Below, in pieces: positions 47,831-59,543 of a stretch of 64,000 nt of DNA. Position 1 is the first letter of the stretch, and every line of letters starts with the position of its first letter. The notes under the pieces are model-generated. The model was not told the DNA's origin. It did not search any database and saw only the letters and a program-made list of their open reading frames with translations. Source of the stretch: Allium sativum (taxonomy: Eukaryota > Streptophyta > Magnoliopsida > Asparagales > Amaryllidaceae). The DNA is taken from contig CM060920.1 of assembly GCA_030737875.1 (NCBI GenBank), positions 475,818,861 through 475,882,860 of the forward strand, written 5' to 3'. Both the position numbers and the translations under genes were made by a program.

Positions 47831-49645
47831 TCACTTTAAAAATTTGGCTAACGCCTTTAAATTTCACCATAACCTCTTTTGTATGGAGAGGAGTTTGAAA
47901 ATTTAATGGTCCGTATTAGGTACCCAATAAATCCAGTATAAGCATACACAATTTTTAATGTCCTATTTTATACCCGAGGGAGTGTGTAAAATTACTCCAA
48001 AGTTAAATCTCGTCACTTCGTCCAGTGTTGGAAAATAAATAATCCACGTGCCGTATCTAATAACTAGAAAGATGTGATTATTGTCAACTCTACACCCGTG
48101 TGGGGTTTTTAATTTAATCTGGCAATTTATCATTATATTTATTTTGTCCATATCATTCCTCAGTTCAGCCTGTAATTCAATCATCGGCATACGAACATCT
48201 CGCTCGTATGGTAATCTCAACCTCGTCATACAAGCTCCAAATGCTTATATGGAATATGATATGCTATGACATCAATAGTTCGTCTTCGGTTCAACCTGAA
48301 CTACAGTCATCGCCATACAAGCCTCTCGCTTGTATGGTAATTCCAACCTCGTCATACAAGCTCCAAATGCTTGTATGGAATATGCTAGAGTATGCTATCT
48401 TAACGAAGTATGTCATGTAGTATAGTTCAAAATTAATTGTTGCTATCATATGGCGACATTTATAATCTCACACAGAACAACTAGCACACCGCATCCAATG
48501 GCATTCACAGGAGTTGATATATAAATAAAATTGCGCATCCAACTCATTAAGGTTTATCAATTTTTCGGGCATGCAAATAAATTCTTTACTCTATAGCAAA
48601 TCCGTTTAGCATGTTTATATATATGCATATCTATGCTAAAAATAATATTTTTAGCGAACAAATATTTATTTCCATACATGAGTATGTTTAACACTTCATA
48701 TACATGTTAAAAATATTATTTTCAACTAACAAATATTTATTTCAACCTTTGGTTATTTTTAACACTTCGTATACACGTTAAAAATATTATTTTCAATCAA
48801 CAAATATTTATTTCAACCTTTGGTTATTTTTAACACTTTATATACATGTTAAAAATATTATTTTCGATCAACAAATATTTATTTCAATACACGGTTATTT
48901 TTAACACTTTATATACATGTTAAAAATATTATTTTCAATCAACAAATATTTATTTCAACCTGTGGTTATTTTTAACACTTCATATACATGTTAAAAATAT
49001 TATTTTCAATCAACAAATATTTATTTCAACCTATGGTTATTTTTAAATGTTCATACATACAATAAAAATGTGATTTTTATTGTTGAAACATTTTATTTCA
49101 AACATGAATATTTTTAGCAATTCATATATACAATAAAAATGTGATTTTTATTGTTCAAACAATTTATTTTAAACATGAATATTTTTAGCGATTCATATAT
49201 ACAATCAAAATGTGATTTTTTTGTTCAGACAATTTATTTCAAACATGAATATTTTTAGCGATTCATATATACAATAAAAATGTGATTTTAATTGTTCAAA
49301 CATGAATATTTAACAACACATAAATTTTTTTAACACATGAATATTTTAGAAAATTTTGGCATTACAACGGCAGGGTATTTAGCACCGGCACAGTGTCCAG
49401 CGCGGCTCCCTCGCTATCCTAGGCCTCGCGGCGATATAAGGGGTTTATTTCAATGATTTCTACAATAACATTCATTTTGACAACACAATGGATTTTCAAC
49501 AAACACAACCAATTTCGTTGCTACCACAATCTACCATTCACAATCACAACCAAATTTCATAACACAATCACTTTCCACAACACAATCAATTTATATTGTC
49601 TATGGTTTATGGACGAGGGAGTGTGTGTGTATATATATATGTATG

Positions 49646-52222
49646 TGTGACGGCCCGCCCCGCACCTGTCGACATTTCCTCTGAAAGTGCGCTGTACACA
49701 TGTCCGACTAGCCCGGAACGGTCGCCAAAGAAAGGAAAGAAGAGAATGAACTGATCAAGATCCTGTAGAATGTCTCACAGTGCAGGGAATAAAATATAAT
49801 AATAACATACTTGACATAAAACAGGTGAGACAGTGTATAAGCTGAAACTAAACATCATGGCAGCGGGAAATCCAAATACAACTTATGTTCCACATCATCA
49901 TTATTACAACTTTAAAACTGTCTCTAAAGCAAAAGAAAGGAAGAGTGCACTACTAATGCCCAAAGTAGTGACCAGCAGCGACACAGGGAGAATATCTATG
50001 TATATCATACGTGGAAGCCTCTTGCTCGTCTCCGGTACAGCTACTCGTGCATCACCAGCTCACCTGTCTCTAGTATGCTCGTGAGAGCACCCAGAGTAAT
50101 AAGAAGAGATATAAAACTCTGGGTCAAACAAAAGTCTGGTATGAGCGATAAGCAGCAAAACAGAACAATAACAGGTATACTAAACCATATCTGAACCTGG
50201 ACCTGCAACCAAAGAGTTAGCATTACATACTGTACAATACTCTAAGGCGCCACTAACATATGGTGTAGGCAATACGGGGTGGGGAATGTGCATGTCATAG
50301 TGATGGCAAACAAATCAAGCATGGGAATCATCCTTGCGTCTCTCACTCAGTGCGTAAAGCATACGATATCCACCACTTTGATCACTAGACCCATCGAGGT
50401 AATGACAGAGTTCGACTTGTACAACTACTGCTACCACCAAGCTTATCCCATGGGATCATGACCAAACCTTTTCAAATGACCCCACTTATTGGTCTATAGC
50501 CCACTAGTCGTACCTAGACCACTGTGGTCCTGAATCCGTTCAAGTACCCCCTACACATAGTGATCCAAAGTCATAGACATCGATAACACCTTAGCACACG
50601 TCCCGCAGCAAAGCCCAACTCATGAAGTCGACTCGTTGGTTTCCATCTGGATCCTGAGTACAAACTTCCCACTTGGACTACATTTGCATCTCGGGTTTTG
50701 GTCGAATTGGAGATGGTCTTCAGAAGAAGTCGTCACGATGAAGCGGTCCCAAGCCCAACATCGGTTCGGTTCGGCATCTGGTTCGGTTCGGGCATATAGA
50801 AGCTTTAGTTCGAAATACTTCAGTTTGATGATTCAACGCTCCGGTTCGGTTCGGTCTCTCAAGGTGTGGTCCGGTTCGGTGTTCCCCTTTCTGCCTTAGT
50901 TCGGTACTCCTCAAACGGCTTGATAACCTGAAGTGGTTTGGTTCGGGTGTGCTTCTTCATTTCTCCAGATTCGTTCCGGTCTTCCCCTCTTAGCTCCGAT
51001 CCGATCCCCTTTTTGGTCTCTTCGATCCGATCCCCTTTTGGTCTCTCCGATCCGATCCCCTGCCCAACTCCAACTCTAAGCAAATGGCCTTCCTTTTCGC
51101 CAAGCCCCTTATGCTAAGTTCCAATCCAAATCAAGTCCACTTGCCCGGTTCTCCTATCCGATCCGAGCCCAATAATCCGATCTGATCCGGTTTGAAACCC
51201 TGCGCATTTCCTGCAACTTTCCAGCGACTGTTTTATGCCATATGACGGCATTTTCGACCAATCTAACAGTTCTAATCAATCACAAAGCACACCATACAGT
51301 CATAGCAACATGTATAATCAACCAGAAGCATCAAAACAACAATATGATGTATTTAAAATGGATCAAACATAGCCAAAAATCCATATTTTCCCTTAATCAT
51401 GTTTAGGCATAAATAATGATATGATTAGCAAAACTTAACCAAATTATCCAAACTTTCTAACAGAGGCTAAAAACATCATTTCGAATTTTATAAATATTTT
51501 TCCAGATTTTTAACATGTATAAATTCGCTAATTATCACTAATTACTCCAAATTAACCATAATTAGTGAGGAACTATGCAAATCACTCACCTTGGCCACAA
51601 ATTAACTTTAGATCTGAAATAAATCTCTGTTATGGCATTGTTCCCAAGGATATACAGCAGTTCTACCTCGATTCTTGTGCTAACCCTCTTTGATTTGATG
51701 TAGATTTGGCTTAATTAGCAATTAGGAGGTGATTTGGGGTGTTTTAGATGTTGGAGGCCATTACTTGGATTCCAAGAATGAAAGTGGCGGTTGTGAAAGT
51801 GAGAAAAAGGGTGTTCTCTAAACCCTAACAGCCCTCTTATACTCTTAATCCCGAAATTCCCCTTTGGCCTAGCTGTTAATCACCCGGTTAAGCCCAATTA
51901 AGCTGTTTTTCACCACCTGAAACTTGTTTCAGCCATATCTCCCAAACAGTGAGTCCGTTTGGCTATGACCACTCTACGGAAAGGTAAACCATCATCCGGA
52001 TCTAATGGAAGTGGTTTCAGGTCAAAACTCCTTTTCAATCAAAAGTTATGGCCGAAACAAGATCAGCTAGGAGCAAAACGGTTATTTAAAAATCGGCAAA
52101 AATCATGAACTTGGGAAATGACCCCAATAGTCGTCTCCCAAAGTTACATGACCATATGACTTCACATGTGAAAGAAATAAATATCCTACGATCCTTCGAT
52201 GCGTAGAATGCGGGTCGTTACA
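49646..52222 (-). repeat. 3' LTR of the Tekay-type element
   Basis: 2,577 bp. It includes a ggttcggttcgg-rich part (50,755-50,880) and a tandem ccgatccgatcccct array (50,995-51,062). Confidence 0.93.
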
Positions 52223-52236
52223 CTCTCCCCCCTTAA
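52223..52236 (-). other. Polypurine tract of the Tekay-type element
   Basis: The minus strand reads aaggggggagag immediately before the 3' LTR, preceded by the chromovirus tail ggggacgaaatttctt. Confidence 0.9.
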
Positions 52237-52378
52237 GAAATTTCGTCCCCGAAATTCCTTAACCCAAAACATACAAAGGATCCCGCATGCCTACCAGCCA
52301 CATACAACAATCAAACATGCAAAATAAACAAAACAAGCCTATCCTGGCATGCGGAAAGACTAAATCGAAACTGAAATC

Positions 52379-55080
52379 TTACCAGGCGAAGAGTTCTGGA
52401 TACATCTTCCTAATGCTTTCCTCTGTCTCCCAAGTACATTCATTCTCATTCTCGCCCCACTGAACTTTGATTAGATTCACCACTTTCCTTCAAAGTTGCT
52501 TCGTATCGTTCCCAACAATATGCATAGGCTTGCGGTTCCCAACTGCCTCGGGTTCAACTTCGATGTCATCCAACTGATCAGGTGAAATAGTCACATCTGG
52601 GTCGTGTACGAACTTCCTTAACTGGGAAACATGAAATACATTGTGAACTCCTACCATCTTCTCTGGTAATTCAACTTTGTATGCCAAATTCCCAATTTGC
52701 TCAACAACTGGGATTGGACCAACAAATCTTGGTGCTAACTTGCCTCTCCTGCCAAATCGTATCACGCTTTTCAATGGAGAAATCTTGACAAACACCAAGT
52801 TGCCAATGGAGAACTTTAATTCTCTTCTCCTCTTATCAGCACAACTTTTCTGCCTATCTTGAGCAGCCTTCATTCGCTGTTGGACAACCTTAATCTTAGT
52901 TGAAGTTTCTCTTATCACATCTGGTCCAAGCACAAACTTCTCACTAGTTTCTAACCAACATGACGGCGAGTTGCACGGTTTTCCGTACAAAGCTTCAAAT
53001 GGAGCCATGCCAATACTGGATTGATAACTATTATTATGTGCAAACTCTACTAGATGCAAACGGTCATCCCATGATCCACCAAAATTCAATACACAGGCTC
53101 TTAAGAGGTCCTCTAATATACGATTCACCCTCTATGTTTGACTGTCGGTTTGAGGATGATCTGCGGTACTGAGATGTAATTCTGATCCTAACGCCTCTTG
53201 TAAGCTCTTCCAAAATCCACTAGTGAACAAGGATCTCGGTCACTCACAGTGCCTTTGGGTATTCCATGAAATCTCACTACCCACTTTACATATAGTTCAT
53301 CTAACTTAGCTGCCGTTCTATTCGACTTGACGGGTATAAATCTTGCACTCTTAGTCAATCGGTCCACAATCACCTAAGTGCTATCATGGCCCGATCCAGT
53401 CCTTTGTAATCCATCAACGAAATCCATTGAGACTTGTTCCCATTTCCATTCTGGAATTTCTAATGGTTGTAACAAGCCACTAGGCTTCTTTTGCTTAGCC
53501 TTAACTAGTTGGCAATTCATGCATTTTCATATAAACATCCCAATGTCTCTTTTCATCCCTTCCCAGTAGTAAGTCTGCTTCATGTCTCGATACATCTTGT
53601 TGCCACCGGGGTGTATAGTCAGTTTTGAGTGATGACATTCTCTAAGCACTTCATCTCTCAATCCATTGACATTGGGTACAGCTAGTCTTCCATTCTTCCT
53701 AAGCGATCCATCTCGATCAAGCCCATACTTGCTCATCTCTTCGTCGAATCTCATCTCTAACTTTGAGATGATTTCGAATAGGTTAGGATCGTTCCACTAA
53801 CTGGAACCAATCCGCTCCATCAGAGTGGGTCTGATCGTCAAACTTGCTAACATTTCTGGATCCAATTCGCACTTTGGTCCGAAATCATACCCCGCGATAC
53901 ACTCTAGTTGCTTCCATTCTAGAAACATAGCCCCTAACTGGCATGTATTCTACTCAATGCATCAGCCACCGCATTGCCCTTTCCGGGTGTATATGCGATG
54001 TCGAAATCAAAGAAAGCTAAGAATTATAACCACCTTTTCTGTCGGAGATTTCGATCCTTCTGAGAGAAGAGATACTTCAACAATTTATGATCGGTAAACA
54101 ACTCGAATCTTTCTCCCAAGAGATAATGTCTCCACATCTTCAATGCGAATACAATCGCTGCTAATTCCAAATCATGGGTAGGGTATCTTCTCTTGTGCGG
54201 TTTCAATTGCCGACTTGCATAAGCAACAACCCTACCTCCTTGAATCAATACAGCACCTAGTCCGATACAACATGCATCTGTGTATACCGTCATCTCTTTA
54301 TTCCCCTTAGGAATGACTAACACTGGTGCACATGTCAACTTGTCCTTTAGACTCTTGAATGCATTCTCACATTTTTCGTCCTAGATGAAAGCTTGATTCT
54401 TCTTGGTCAACTGAGTCAACAGTGCTGCTATCTTGGAGAAGTCTTGGATAAACTTACGATAATATCCAGCTAACCCCAAGAAACTTCTAATGTCTGTTGC
54501 ATTCTTGGGCGTATGCCAATCTTGTACCGTAGCCACCTTCGCAGGATATACGGCAATACCATTCTCTGAAACAAAATGGCCCAAGAATCTCACTTCCCTC
54601 CTCCAGAAGTGACACTTAGAAAACTTTGCTCTCAATTGGTGTTTTCTCAACACCTCCATCACTATCCTCAAGTGTTCCTTGTGCTCTTCCTCTGTCCTCG
54701 AATAAATAAGTATACCATCCACAAACACAAGAACAAATTTATTCAACTGATCTCTGAATATTCTACTCATAAGATCCACAAAATTTGCTGGTGCATTGGT
54801 CAACCCGAACGGCATGAAAAACCACTCATAAAATCCAGACGGCATCCGAAATGCCGTTTTAGCTATACTCTTAGGTTCCACTCTAAGCTGATGAAAACCT
54901 ATCGCGAGATCCAACTGGAAGGATACTCTCACACCACTTAACTGATCAAACAAATCATCAATCCGCGGTAGAGGATACTTATTCTTCCTCGTCACCTTAT
55001 TCAATTCGCGATAGTCCACACACAATCGAAGGGAACCTTCTGCCTTGGTAGCAAACATAACTGGTGCTCCCTACCCAGAA
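52379..55080 (-). pseudogene. Chromovirus pol: RT, RNase H, integrase, chromodomain-like end
   Basis: RT (55,058-54,381) has [20 protein letters not shown] and [10 protein letters not shown]; the catalytic FVDD box reads FVDGILIYS near 54,715, losing one Asp. RNase H (54,338-54,024) has [17 protein letters not shown] and [11 protein letters not shown]. The integrase zinc domain (about 53,660-53,550) has CHHSKLTIHPGGNKMY. The core has SMDFVDGL, VSDRDP, then WDDRLHLVEFAHNNSYQSSI (53,080-53,020). The GPY/F part reads KLAPRFVGPIPV, then GVHNVFHVSQLRKFV. The reading continues as CTWETEESIRKMYPELFAW to a TAA at 52,381-52,379, a chromodomain-like tail. Several stops (for example near 53,525 and 53,375) and frameshifts break it. 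It made the enzymes for copying and inserting the element; this copy is dead. Confidence 0.88.
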
Positions 55081-55368
55081 ACACTTCTTCTGATAAATCC
55101 CTTCTTTAAAAAATCGCTTACTTGCACCCAAGCTCTCGCTGCTACCTTGGCGCCATACGACAAAGTGGCATCACTATAGGTTTGGCATCTTTCACTAAAT
55201 CAATACGGAACTCAATCTCTCGGTGTGGTGGAAGCCCGGTCACTTCCTTTAAGATGTCTGGATACTGGCCAACCACGGGCAAACCTGATAACTCACCATG
55301 CGAGATGTCGAGGGAATTAGTAAACTAGCCATTAACCCATCACTAGGTAGACCACCAAACACTGCCCT

Positions 55369-55860
55369 CTACCCATCATTTGCTCTAGCTATCACCAAAA
55401 AGCCCTCATAGTCTACCACCACCCCGTATTTTTGGAGCCAATAGAGTCCCAAAATAATGCCAAACCCAGTAAAGCCCGAAACAAAGCAATCACAAACAAA
55501 CGTGCATCCATGACTCGATAAGACCACATTACGACAAATCATGCTAAGGCTAGTTGAACCACCAATCAGGTTCGTCACTACTAAAGGTCTATCGACAATC
55601 TCGGGCTCCAACTCCAACCTACCTATCAGGTCACTAGATATGAAAGAACTGGAAGCTCCGTTATCAAACAAAACTCTAAGAGGAACATCATAAACAGAAA
55701 GCATACCTTGAATAACGACATTCTTTCCCTTCTCCGCCGCAGTTGGGGCATTCGACGAAGAAGGAATAACACTGAGGGCATATGCTTTCACCATCTTCTT
55801 TTCTTTAGGGGGTTGTGGACACTTGTCCTTGTGATGTACCACTTGGCCACTTTGAAGCAC
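55369..55860 (-). pseudogene. Chromovirus aspartic protease region
   Basis: A retropepsin-like fold: LRVLFDNGASSSFIS holds the active-site loop, where the usual D-(S/T)-G-A reads DNGA. Further on, ILGLYWLQKYGVVVDY corresponds to the conserved ILGMDWL segment (Met-Asp to Leu-Tyr). It lies between the zinc knuckle of gag and RT, in a different frame from both. The protease would cut the polyprotein; the active-site change suggests it is inactive. Confidence 0.8.
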
Positions 55861-55869
55861 TTCCTATCC

Positions 55870-56741
55870 GCTGGCTTGACCCGACAATTACTAGCATAAT
55901 GGCCCTTCTTACCACAGCTGAAGCACTCAACATCCTTCTTATCCTTTTTCTTCTAGCCATCCTTAGTCTGATTCTGCTTTCTCTTATTCTGAGAACCATT
56001 CTTGCCTCCACCGCTTGCTTGCGGCTTTGGCTCCTTTGCAGATGCAACCTCAGTCTTCGACTTAGGGTAAAGACCCTATGACCTCAATGCTTTCCCCACA
56101 ATCGATTCAAATGTCTCATCGATGTGGTTAATAAGCCTTTCCCCCAAGTACTAATCCAAATCTATTATAAACTTCTCATTCTTCTTCTCGGGGGTGTCAA
56201 TGAGGGATAATCCATACTTCGATAAAGTATCGAATTCTGCAATGTACTCCGAGACTACTTTACCATTTTGCTTGAGCTCCAAGAATTTCCTAAACGACTC
56301 TGACTTCTGGGAAGCTGGGATAAATTTCTCATCGAATCGGGCCTTAAACTGATCCCAAGTAATCTGATCCTCGGGAGTAGCTGCCTTTATAGCATTCAAC
56401 CAATTCATTGCCCGTCCTTGCAACTGACGGGACACTAGCTTTCTTTTCATCGCATCGTCGATACCCAAGTCTTCGAAGATACGCTCACAGCTATCCAACC
56501 AATCTTGAACATCCGTGCCCGATTCCGTTCCTTGGAAAGGCATTCCACCAAGACTAGTGTAATCCTTGTTCAGCTTGGCGAAATCGGCCCTAGGCGCCTC
56601 CACCGCTGGACCACCACCATTACCAGCAGCCCCCTGAATATTTCTAAGCATCTCCCTCGTGAGGTTAGTAAACATCGTCCTCATCTCAGCAGCATTCCCA
56701 TTATTGGCTCCTCTGCCGGCACCTCTTGCGTATCGGCTCAT
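55870..56741 (-). pseudogene. Chromovirus gag with CCHC zinc knuckle
   Basis: It starts MSRYARGAGRGANNG at 56,741, about 200 bp inside the 5' LTR, the expected place for gag. The retrotransposon gag domain is visible (VQDWLDSCERIFEDLGI, then ITWDQFKARFDEKFIP, then VSEYIAEFDTLSKYG). A TAG at 56,153-56,151 stops the frame. The same frame continues to a zinc knuckle, CFSCGKKGHYASNC (about 55,925-55,884), a perfect C-x2-C-x4-H-x4-C. Gag forms the particle and binds the element RNA. A further TGA or TAG lies upstream of the knuckle. Confidence 0.85.
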
Positions 56742-56928
56742 CGTTCAATCTGTAAAGAGAAAACGATTAACCTTCTCCATAGTGGTGCCAATGCAGTGCT
56801 ACTTCATCCTTAGATATACTAATAGTGTATATATATATATAGCTTTTGAAAACCAAAATAATCACAAATACGCACCCTTATATACGTATTATCTCTCCCT
56901 GGTGTCTTTCCCTAGGTTAACTACCCAT

Positions 56929-56946
56929 CCTGGCTCTGATACCAAG
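56929..56946 (-). other. Primer-binding site of the Tekay-type element
   Basis: The minus strand reads cttggtatcagagccagg directly after the 5' LTR, complementary to the 3' end of plant tRNA-iMet. Confidence 0.92.
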
Positions 56947-59497
56947 TGTGACGGCCCACCCCGCACCAGTCGGCATTTCCTCCGAAAGTGCACTGTACAC
57001 ATACCCGACTAGCTAGGAACGGTCGCCAAAGAAAGGAAAGAAGAGAATGAACTAATCAAGATCCTGTAGAATGTCTCACAGCGTAGGAAATAAAATATAA
57101 TAAAACATACTTGACATAAAACAGGTGAGACAGTGCATAAGCTGAAACTAAACATCATGGCAGCGGAAAATCCAAATGCAGCTTATGTTCCACATCATCA
57201 TTATTACAACTTTAAATCTGTATCTAAAGCAAAAGAAAGGAAGAGTGCACTACTAATGCCCAAAGTAGTGACCAACAATGACACAGGGAGAATATCTATA
57301 TATATCATACGTGGAAGCCTCCTGCTCGTCTCCGGTACAGCTACTCGTGCATCACCAGCTAACGTGTCTCTAGTCTGCTCGTGAGTGCACCCAGAGTAAT
57401 AAGAAGAGACATAAAACTCTAGGTCATACAAAAGCCGTGTATGAGCGATAAGCAGCAAAATAGAAAAATAACAGGTATACTAAACCATACCTGAACCTGG
57501 ACCTGCAACCAAAGAGTTAGCATTACATACTGTACGGTACTCTAAGGTGCCACTAACATATGGTGTAAAGAATACGGGGTGGGGAATGTGCATGTCATAG
57601 TGATGGCAAACAAATCAAGCATAGGAACCATCCTCACGTCTCTCACTCATTGCATAAAGCATACGATATGCACCACTTTGATCACTAGACCCATCGAGGT
57701 AATGACGGAGTTCGACTTGTACAACTACTGCTACCACCAAGCTTATCCTATGGGATCATGACCAAACCTTTTCAAATGACCCCACTTCATTGATCTGCAG
57801 CCCACTAGTCGTACCTAGACTACTGTGGTCCTGAATCCGTTCAAGTACCCCCTACACATAACGATCCAAAGTCGTAGACATCGATAACCCCTTAGCACAC
57901 ATCCCGCAGCAAAGCCCAACTCATGAAGTCGACTCGTTGGTTCCCATCTAGATCCTGAGTACAAACTTCCTGCTTGGACTACCTTTGCATCTCAGGTTTT
58001 GGTCGAATTGGAGCTGGTCTTCATAAGAAGTCGTCACGATGAAGCGGTCCCAAGCCCAACATCGGTTCGGTTCAGCCATCTGGTTCGTTTCAGGCATATA
58101 GAAGCTTTAGTTCGGAATACTTCAGTTTGATGATTCAACGCTCCGGTTCGGTTGGGTCTGTCAAGGTGTGGTCCGGTTCGGTGCTCCCCTTTCTGCCTCA
58201 GTTCGATATTCCTCAAACGACTCGATACCCTGAAGTGGTTTGGTTTGGGTGTGCTTCCTCACGTCTCTAGATCCGTTCCGGTCTTCCCCTCTTAGCTCTG
58301 ATCCGATCCCCTTTTTGGTCTCTCCGATCCGATCCCCTCTCGGTCTCTCCGATCCGATCCCCTGCCCAACTCCAACTCTAAGCAAATGGTCTTCCTTCTC
58401 ACCAAGCCCCTTATGCTAAGTTCCAATCCGAATCAAGTCCACTTGCCCAGTTTTCCTATCCGATCCGAGCCCAAAAATCCGATCTGATCCGGTTTGAAAC
58501 CCTGCACATTTCCTGCAACTTTCCAGCGACTATTTTACGCCATACGACAGTGCTTTCGACCAATCTAACAGTTCTAATCAATCACAAAGCACACCATACA
58601 GTCATAGCAACATGTATAATCAACCACAAGCATCAAAACAACAATATGATGTACTTAAAATGGATCAAACATAGCCATAAATCCATATTTTCTCTTAATC
58701 ATGTTTAGGCATAACTAATGATATGATTAGCAAAACTTAACCAAATTATCAAAACTTTCTAACAGAGGCTTAAAACATCATTTCGAATTTTATAAATATT
58801 TTTCCATATTTTTAACATGTATAAATTCGCTAATTATCACTAATTACTCCTAATTAACCATAATTAGTGAGGAACTATGCAAATCACTCACCTTGGCCAC
58901 AAATTAACTTTAGATCTGAAGTAAATCTCTATTATGGCGCTGTTCCCAAGGCTATATAGCAGTTCTACCTCGATTCTTGTGCTAATCCTCTTTGATTTGA
59001 TGTAGATTTGGCTTAATTAGCGATTAGGAGGTGATCTGGGGTGTTTTAGATGTTGGAGGCCATTACTAGGGTTCCAAGAATGAAAGTGGTGGCTGTGAAA
59101 GTGAGAAAAAGGGTGTTCTCTAAACCCTAACAGCCCTCTTATACTCTTAATCTCGCCCAGTTAAGCCCAATTAAGCTATTTTTCACCACCTGAAACTTGT
59201 TTCAGCCATATCTCCCGAACGGTGAGTCCGTTTGGCCATTATGACTAGTCTACGGAAAGGTAAACCATCATCCGGATTTAATGGAAGTGGTTTTAGGTCA
59301 AAACTCCTTTTCAATTAAAAGTTATGGCCGAAACAAGATCAACTACGGGCAAAATGGTTATTTAAAAATCGGCAAAAATCATGAACATGGGAAATGACCC
59401 CAATAGTCGTCTCCCAAAGTTACATGCCATACAATTTCGCATGTGAAAGAAATAAATATCCTACGATCCTTCGATGCGTAGAATGCGGGTCGTTACA
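56947..59497 (-). repeat. 5' LTR of the Tekay-type element
   Basis: 2,551 bp, followed by the target duplication gtatg at 59,498-59,502. Relative to the 3' LTR it lacks about 25 bp near 59,155. Confidence 0.93.
59138..59144 (-). promoter_or_regulatory. Probable TATA box in the Tekay 5' LTR
   Basis: The minus strand reads agtataagaggg here, about 350 bp inside the LTR. The matching site in the 3' LTR is 51,836-51,842. Position and sequence fit a U3 promoter; no other support. Confidence 0.45.
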
Positions 59498-59504
59498 GTA
59501 TGTA

Positions 59505-59543
<39 letters not shown>

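Larger units (their letters stand above)
49646..59497 (-). mobile_element. Complete but defective Tekay-type chromovirus (Ty3/gypsy)
   Basis: LTRs at 49,646-52,222 and 56,947-59,497 begin TGTAACGACCC and end GGGCCGTCACA on the minus strand. The target duplication is gtatg on both sides (49,641-49,645 and 59,498-59,502). The primer-binding site cttggtatcagagccagg (56,946-56,929) matches tRNA-iMet. The purine tract aaggggggagag (52,234-52,223) precedes the 3' LTR. Gag, protease, RT, RNase H, integrase and a C-terminal chromodomain-like segment occur in order. The LTRs differ at roughly 17 of the first 250 positions. It is inserted in LTR-B of the giant element beside a TA/GT tract. Confidence 0.93.
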
